Position numbers and translations under genes: made by a program
IMG/VR virus record: IMGVR_UViG_3300020470_000109
Span: 1 to 32,548 of that record
From: a virus
Reading direction: 5' to 3' (one strand)
Length of the DNA: 32,548 nt
Shown here: positions 8,301 to 17,300 of the stretch, in pieces
Layout: each line of letters begins with the position of its first letter
Numbering within the stretch: the stretch's first letter is position 1
The notes under the pieces: generated by a model
Databases searched by the model: none
What the model was told of the DNA's origin: nothing
What the model saw: the letters and a program-made list of their open reading frames with translations, nothing else

Positions 8301-11300
8301 TTCCTTTAATAATCATGGTTTTTCTGAGGGAGATTTGATTAGTTATACAACTGCTGTTGGAATTGGATCTACAATTCCTACGTCTATTAGTGGTTTATCA
8401 ACTTCAATTCAATATAAGGTAATTAAATTAGATGATAATTCTTTCAGAATTTGTGATGCTGGAATTGGTGGAACATCAAATGTAAATTATAATAATAATG
8501 ATTATGTTAAATTTGGATCAACAGGAACTGGATATCAGGTATTTAAGTATCCAGATATTCAAATTTCTCCAGAGGTTACATATTCTATTCCAACATCTGA
8601 TAAAATAAATTTAATTCCTATTATTAAAGGTAAAATAGTTGATGTAATACTTTATGAAAAGGGATCTTCATATGGTTCTCAGACAGTTGTTAATTACCAA
8701 AATAATCCAGATATTATAACAAAAATTGGAAATAGTAGAACAGGAACTGTTATTCAACCAGCATTACAACCAATTATATCTGGTGGTAAAATAATTAAAG
8801 TTAATATTCAAAATGGTGGTGGTGAATATTATTCAATTCCTAATATAGAAGTCGTCGGTGATGGATCTAATGCAAAGATAAGACCAATAATCGATACTGA
8901 CCCAAATTCAGAAACTTACTTATCTATTATTGATCTAAAAATTATTAATGGTGGTGTTGGATTTACTACAAGTAAAACATCTATTAAGGTTACACCATCT
9001 GGGTCTAATGCAGTTTTTGGATTAGATATTAGAAAATTAAGTATAAACAATATAGAAAAATATGGTAGGGAGATACTAGAAGAATCTCAAAATGGATTAA
9101 GATATTCTGTAGTTGGATATTCTACGGATATTGGTTCTAATTATTATAATGATCCTAATCCTACTACTAATCATTCTTCAATTATTGGATGGGCTTATGA
9201 TGGCAATCCAATATATGGTCCTTATGGTTACAGTGATCCTACTAAATTAGGTCCAGATATTAAGATCTTACAACCAAGTTATAGATTAGATACTTCTCAG
9301 ATTATTGATAGACCTGGTATCACTACATTTGCAGCTGGATTTTTTGCTGATGATTATGTATATGATCCTACTGTTGGTGATCTAGATGAACATAATGGAA
9401 GATATTGCAAAACTCCTGAGTATCCTAATGGCGTATATGCTTATTTTGTAGGAGTAACAACTAATGGACAAAATCCAAAATTCCCATATTTTATTGGAAA
9501 TACTTATAGATCATCCGATGATGTTTTGGATCCAGAATTTAAAATAACACAATCCTTTGATTTTAATAATTCAAATTTAGTTAGAAATACTGCATCATAT
9601 AAGATGATTTCTAAATTTACAAATAATGATTTCATTGTAGATTCGGATAAATTAATTCCACAATTAACAGTTGTTGAATCAGTAACTCGTGGATCTGTAG
9701 ATTCCTTAGAGATTGTTAATTCAGGTGAAAATTATAAATTAGGAGATAGTATCACATTTAATAATGAAAATACTGATGGATCTGGATTAAGTGCTAGTGT
9801 TAATTCAATATCTGGTGTACCAATAACTAATATTGACACAATATATGAAGAATATGCAAATGTAAAATTAGTATGGAAGAATTCTAATACAGTATCTGCA
9901 TCTATTTCAACATTCCATGATTTATCTACTGGTAATAGTATTGAAATTTCTGGCATATCTAGTGATCTTAAATCGGTTACTGGATCTCATACTATTGGTG
10001 TTCATAGTGAATCTACACTTTTATATCAAGAATGTATTGCAAATCCAACATCATTGGGTATTGTAACAGATATTGTTGTTGGTAGAACATCTGATTTAAT
10101 TTCTGTCGGTAGTAGTATTGGTATTGGTTCAGAAAGATTTTTTGTTCTTAATAAGTTTGAAGATAGAAATATATTGAGGTGTGTTAGAGGTATTACTGGT
10201 ACTGCACATACAATTTCTTCAAAAGTTACATTAATTCCAAATTCATTTGATATACCAGTAAAAACTGATTATTTTGACTCAAGATTGAATAAAGTTGTTT
10301 ATTTTAATCCAAAACAGTCAGTTGGTATTGCAACTGTTGCTGGATTTTCAACGTCAATAACTGTTACAGTTGCTGGTCTTTCAGAAACAGTATCTGTACC
10401 TGCTCAAAGCATATATCTCCCAAATCATGGATTTAAAACAGGAGATAAATTGATCTTTAAGGAACCTTTAAATATTGGATTTACAAATATTGGTGTATCT
10501 ACTAATGGAGCTCCTGGTGGTAACGTTACTAGTATTGGTCATGATGATATTGTATATGCTATTAATAAGTCTAAGGATTATATAGGAATTGTTACTAACG
10601 TTGCTGAGATTGGATCTGGAATAGGAACAGTTGGTCAAAGTTCTGGATTATATTTTATTGGTGATGCTGATAATGATTTCAGATATTCATTTAGAACACA
10701 ATATAATCAAGTAACTGCTACCGCAGAAAAAATTCTAACAACAGTCTCTCTTTCTACTGATCACCAATTACAAGAGCAAGATAGGATTAATTTAGAAGTT
10801 AAACCAAGAGAGTCTGTTGGTATTGGAACTTCTACTGCAATTAAAGTCAAATATCATAGCATTAAAAATAAATTATTAATTAATCCTATTGGATTCAATT
10901 CTACTGGCGTTAATACTACTACAAATACATTAACTATTAATGCTCATGGATTAAAAACTGGAGATAAAGTATTATATGATAATACTGGTGTTGGTCAAAC
11001 TATTGTTGGTGGTTTAAGTACTACTGGATATTTTGTTTATAGAATAGATGATAATAATATTAAATTATCAAATACTTATGCTCAATCTACAAAAGTTCCT
11101 CCTGATGTTATATCTTTAACTAATAAAGGTGGTATTTCCCATGAGTTGTCTCTAATTAATCCTCCAATCAATATTATAAGAGATAATAACTTAGTATTTG
11201 ATGTTTCAGATTCTTCATTGTCTGGATATGAGTTTAATTTATATTATGATAATAATTATGTTGATAACTTCGTATCTACTGGAAAAACTGATAATTATAT

Positions 11301-14300
11301 CATATCTAAAGTTGGAGAATCTGGAACTACTGGTTCTACTGTAACATTAAATTATTCTGATGATAATCCATTAAATTTATTTTATAATATAGAAAAAGGT
11401 GGATTTATAAGTACATCTGATATTGATGTTGTTAATAGATCAAAAATTTCTTATATTGATAGTAAGTATAATAATAATTATTCTATTGCTGGTGTTACAA
11501 GCACTTCATTTAAGATTGTAGTAGAAGATAAACCAGAAATTCTTGGATATGCTGCAACTGCTATAGGAATAGGAACTATAACATATAATACTGATTCTAT
11601 AAGAGCTCGTGGTCCAATTAACAATGTTAAAATTGATTTTGGTGGAGAAGGATATAAGCAATTACCTACATTTGTAAGTGTTGCTTCAACTCAAGGAAAA
11701 AATGCTATTGTTTTACCAAGATCTAACAATGCAAATCAAATTAATAATACTAATATATTAAATGTTGGATTTGAGTATTCTTCTGATAAAACTTTACTAC
11801 CAATAGCAAAAGTATCTCCTGTAACATCATTAAGAAATTTTGATACAATTAAAGGAATAACCATAACGGATGGTGGTTCTGGATATCAGTCTAATCCTAA
11901 ATTGGTTGTTGTTGATGCAGATACTAGACAAATTATTGATTCTGGTGCTTTGGAGGCAATTGTTAGTCCATCAACTCAAGCAATTGAAAAAGTTAATATA
12001 TTATCTGAACCAAAAGGTATTGGTAATGCTTTAATATATGCAATTGATGGTACAAATGGTGTTTCAATTACTAATGTTACTATTGGTTCGACTCAACCTA
12101 ATGATACAATATCAGGTATTGTAACATTTGTTTTAGGTACACCTGTACTTGGATTTAGCGAAACTCCATTTGCACTAGGGGATTCTGTATTTGTTGAAAA
12201 TGTACAAAATGTTGATGATGGTGGAACTACACTCAATTCACCAAGTAATGAATTCAGAACTTATCCAGTAACAAAAATAAATTCAACAAATCCATTTGAA
12301 TTGGAAATTAATATAAATGGTATTGCACCAAATCCTGGATTTGCAAAATCAGAACAAACTTTTGCGACTTTAATTAATTATAGTAAGTATCCTAAATTTA
12401 CTATAACTCAAGAATCTACGGGATTTATTGAAGGAGAAGATATATTAGTAGATAATAATGGACAATTTATTGATAGAGAACTTATTCTAGATAAAATTGG
12501 CAATGATTATATAAAAATATTAGGTAAATATGATTTAAAGATTGATGATAAAATTAAAGGTGAGACTAGTGGTACTGTTGCTACTATTAATACCTTATAT
12601 GAAAATAAAGGGTATTTTACAGTAGATTATTCTTCTAGAAGAGATATTGGTTGGCTTGATAATATTGGAAAATTAGATCAAGACTATCAAGTATTACCTG
12701 ATAATGATTACTATCAAAATCTATCTTATACCATTCAAAGTCCAATTGAATATAAAGAATTAATTGATCCTGTAAATAGATTGGTTCATACTACTGGACT
12801 TAAGAATTTTGCAGATACTGGAATTAGTTCTAGTACTAGTTCTGGATTAACAACAGCAGTAGATGCTTCAACTATAGTTCGTGATTTTCTTAATGAGAAG
12901 AGGGTAGATTCTATTAATGCATTTGATATGGTCAGGGATGTTGATATTCTTACAAATCCATTAAGAACAAAATATATTCAATTTAAAAATAAAGAATTAG
13001 TAAATTATTTCAAATGTAAAACTAATAGAGTTTTAGAAATTGATAATATTAATACTTTATTTGCAAATGCAACAAATAATGCTAATCAAACTGGAGATAT
13101 TGCATTAGCAAATGGTTATGATAGATTTTTAATTCAAATTAGAAATCCAGAAAATAATGATATTCAATGTTCAGAAATTGTTACTTCAATAGATTATACT
13201 AATAATGATGTATATACTATTGAAAGAGGTTCAATATCAAATACTGGTATTTCCACTCTTAAAGATGATGTTTATAGAAGTCTTACAGATGTTATAGGAG
13301 TTTATGATAATGGTTATAAATTACAATTCTTACCAATTAATACGTTTGATGTAGATCTTGATATTAAGGTCTTCCAAAATTCGTTTAATTCTATAAGTGG
13401 TGATATTACTACTGGAATTGGAACAACTAGTTTTGGTTTTGCAGAATTAACTGGTATTGGGGCAGAAATTGGTTCTGGTACTACTGTTACACTTACTTCA
13501 AGTAATGTAGCAAATACAGAATCATATTTCGTATCTGCTGAGTTAAGAGATACTACTACTTTTGAGAATCAAATTGTTGATCTTTATATAACTCATGATG
13601 GAACAAATTCTTATATTGCTAATTATGATTTAGATATAAACAATGATAGTGGTATTGGTACTTTCTCATCAAAAATAGATTCTAATGTTCTACATTTAGA
13701 ATATACAAACGATAGATCTAATACAGTTGAAGTTAGATCTAAAATAGTAGGTTTTGGTACTACTGCTTCTGGTATTGGAACTTATAGATTTAAGTCTACA
13801 GAACAACCAGATGGAAGTGAAGATTCTATAAGAATACAGTCTGAATTTACAAATGTAGCATTAGGAGCAACTACAACTATTGCTCAATTTAGTAAAACAA
13901 AAGATACTACTGTTAAGAGTATAATAAGAACTTCAATAGGAAATACTAGTTCTGTTCATCAATTATTGATGATTCATGATGGAACTAATACATTTATTGA
14001 ACAGTATCCATTTATCTCTATCGGTAATGATATTGGAATAGGTACTTTCTCTTCAAGTATAAATGGATCTAACTTTAATTTAATATTTACACCAAATACA
14101 GAGTTTTATGGTGGTGGTAATATAGAAGTTCAAATTTTTAGTGAAATATTTAATACTAATATTGATACTGTTAATACACCTTCAATTCTTACTTACGGAA
14201 AATCTATTGATTCATTATCACTATTACAATTTGACGGGACAAATAGTAATAGAGGAAATACTAATGCCTTTAAATTGAAGTATAAAAATACTCCAATTTT

Positions 14301-17300
14301 TGGAAAGTATTTTAATCCAAATTCCAGTGCTTTAGTATCTTCTACTGGAATGTTTACTATTAAGGATCATTTCTTTAATAATAATGAAAAATTAGTTTAT
14401 ACTCCAGGATCTTCAATTGGTAGTGTTGGAATTGCATCACTCGTAATGACTGGTGGAAACCCATTACCAAAAGAAGTTTATTGTATAAAGAGTGATACTG
14501 ATAGATTCCAAGTATCAACTACGTTAGGTGGTTCAGCAGTAACATTCTCTGCATTGGGATCTGGTAATTATCATAGATTTGAAATGGATAAGAAAAATGA
14601 GAAGAGTTTAATTGTTTTAGATGATATTATTCAATCACCTTTGGCATATACTCCAATTAAACACACTCTTACTGGTAATGTTAGTGGTCAGGTTTCTATA
14701 TCAACATCAGTACTTTCTGTTTCTGGTATTTCTACGGTAGTTATTAATGATATTTTAAAAATTGATGATGAATATGTAAAAGTGACCAATGTTGGTATAG
14801 GAACTACTAATGTTGGTCCAATATCACCTTCTGGATCTTTAAAACTTATTGAAGTTGAAAGAGGATTTGTTGGAACATCTGCATCTACTCACACAGATAC
14901 TGCTGATGTAAGATTATATAAAGGTGGATATAATATTGTTGGAGATACGATTTATTTTAGTGAGACACCTCGTGGAAATAATGAAACAGTGAAAAATGAG
15001 TCTAATAGAGATACTGGTAGAGCAAACTTTAGTGGAAGAGTTTATTTAAGACAAGATTATTCTTCTAATGTAATATTTGATGACATATCAACAGAATTTA
15101 CTGGAATAGGAAGAACATTTGTAATAACTTCAAGTGGTATCAATACAATTGGTCTTACAACAGGAAGTACTTTAATGACTGTTAATGGTTTCTTCCAAAA
15201 ACCAACTACTGAAAATAACTTAGGTAATAATTATACATTTGATGGTAATGAAGCAGTGGGAATTACTAGTATCGTATACACTGGTATTACTTCAAATAAT
15301 GGAGTTCTTATTGTCAGTGATATAGATGTTAATCAGAACCAACTTCCTAGATCTGGTCAAATTATTTCAATAGCATCTACTGGTGGATTAGGTATAGCAC
15401 CTTTGGTTGGAGCAGCAGTAACAGCAGTTATTGGTGCTGGTAAGTCTATTGTATCTGTTGGTTTAGGATCTGAGGATTTCAATGGATCTGGATATAGTTC
15501 TGGATTAAGTACAACTGGAGATGGTTTAATATCTATTGGAATAACAGATGCTGCATATGGTCATGAATTTGTGAGTGCTGTTACAAATTCTATAACAGTT
15601 TCTGCAAATGGAATTGGTGCTAATGCAACATTTACACCTACAGATGTTTCATATACGTCCCATACAGGCGTTCTAGTATTGACCAAAGAGAATCATGGTC
15701 TTATGACATCTGATGCTCATCAGGCGATTACAGGAACCCAGTATGACGCAACTGTCGGTATTATGACTGTTAAATTGGCAGCAACACCTAGTCCTGCTCT
15801 TGCAGATGGTCAGTTAGTTAAAATTAACGATCTTGGCGTTAAATTTACTTGTGATAAAGATGATCATGCTACTAATCATGATTATCCAAGAGAAAGTGAT
15901 CCTATTAGTGGTAAATGGATTCCAATTTCAAATGTAACTGGTGGGGATACATTTGAAGTCACTGTTCTTGATTCTATTCCATCATCCTTTACTGGTATTC
16001 ATACCTTTGTATCTGGTGTTGCAGGTGCTATTAAGAGATCTGCTAATACGCTGTCAATTGCTAATAATGGTTTAACATTTAAATGTTCAAAGGATGGATA
16101 TGCGACTGATCATACATATCCACGTGCAGGTGTTGATCCTGTTGCTGGTGTATCTACTACAATTGTAGAGGCAACTTCAAATACTGTTACTGTTAATATT
16201 GGTTATGCAGGTGGAGTTGGAACTGGAGCATCAATTAGAGCTTCTGTTGGTGTTGGAGGTACTTTAACCTTTGAAGTTGTTACTGGTGGAAGTGGATATG
16301 TTAATCCTATTATTATGCCACCTTCTCCATCATATGAGAATCTTGAAATAATTGGTGTGTCTAAACTAGCAATTGGTTCAACTACTGATACTGGAAAGGC
16401 AGCATTAATATCTCTTGATGTTGGACCTGTTTCTACGACTGGAATAGGATCAACTTTATATGAGGTTAAGTCTTTTGAATTAACAAGAAAGGGTTATGGA
16501 TTTGAAGAAGGAGATGTATTCAGACCAATATTTGATGGTGAAATTCCAAATAAAGTTGGAATAGTTACTGATAAAGGTCTTTCATCAATGTCAAGTAATT
16601 TTGAAATTACTGTTAATAGTATATACAGCGATACATTTGCGTTATGGAATCTTGGTGAATTTGATTACCTAGATTCAATTCAAAATCTTCAAGATGGAAG
16701 TAGAACTAGATTCCCATTAAACTTTAATGGTGAGTTAGTTACATTTAAAACAGATTCAAGAGATGTTGATTCTCAGTTAATTGAAATAAGATCTTTATTA
16801 TTAATATTCATTAATGGTGTTCTACAAGTTCCAGGAGAATCTTATCTATATGATGGTGGAACAAGTTTTATATTTACAGAACCACCAGATGAATTTGATA
16901 ATGTTGCTCTTTTCTTCTATAAAGGGACAAATAATGTAGATATTGAATATACTGATATAGTAGAAACTATAAAAACTGGTGATGAACTTCAAATTCTTAA
17001 AGATCATAATAATAAGATATTAGATCAAGAAAATAGAACAGTTTTGGGAATAACCACTTCTGATGTTGTTGAAACAAATTTATATTTTGATGTTGGTATT
17101 AATGATGATTTTGATAGACCTGTAATTTGGACTAAACAAAAACGTGGTAAAACTATCAATGGTGATATTGTTTATAAGTCAAGACCATCAATTGAACCAT
17201 TGATATTCCCACAATCTAAAATAATTTCTGGATTAACAACAACTTCTACTGAACTTTTTGTAGATAATTTAAATTTATTTAATTATGAACTTGATTCACC

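Noticed and set aside
14055-14062. TATAAATG inside the giant gene, close to a late promoter
   Set aside because: It differs from the consensus at the last base and has no start codon of a gene downstream; it is expected by chance in such AT-rich DNA.
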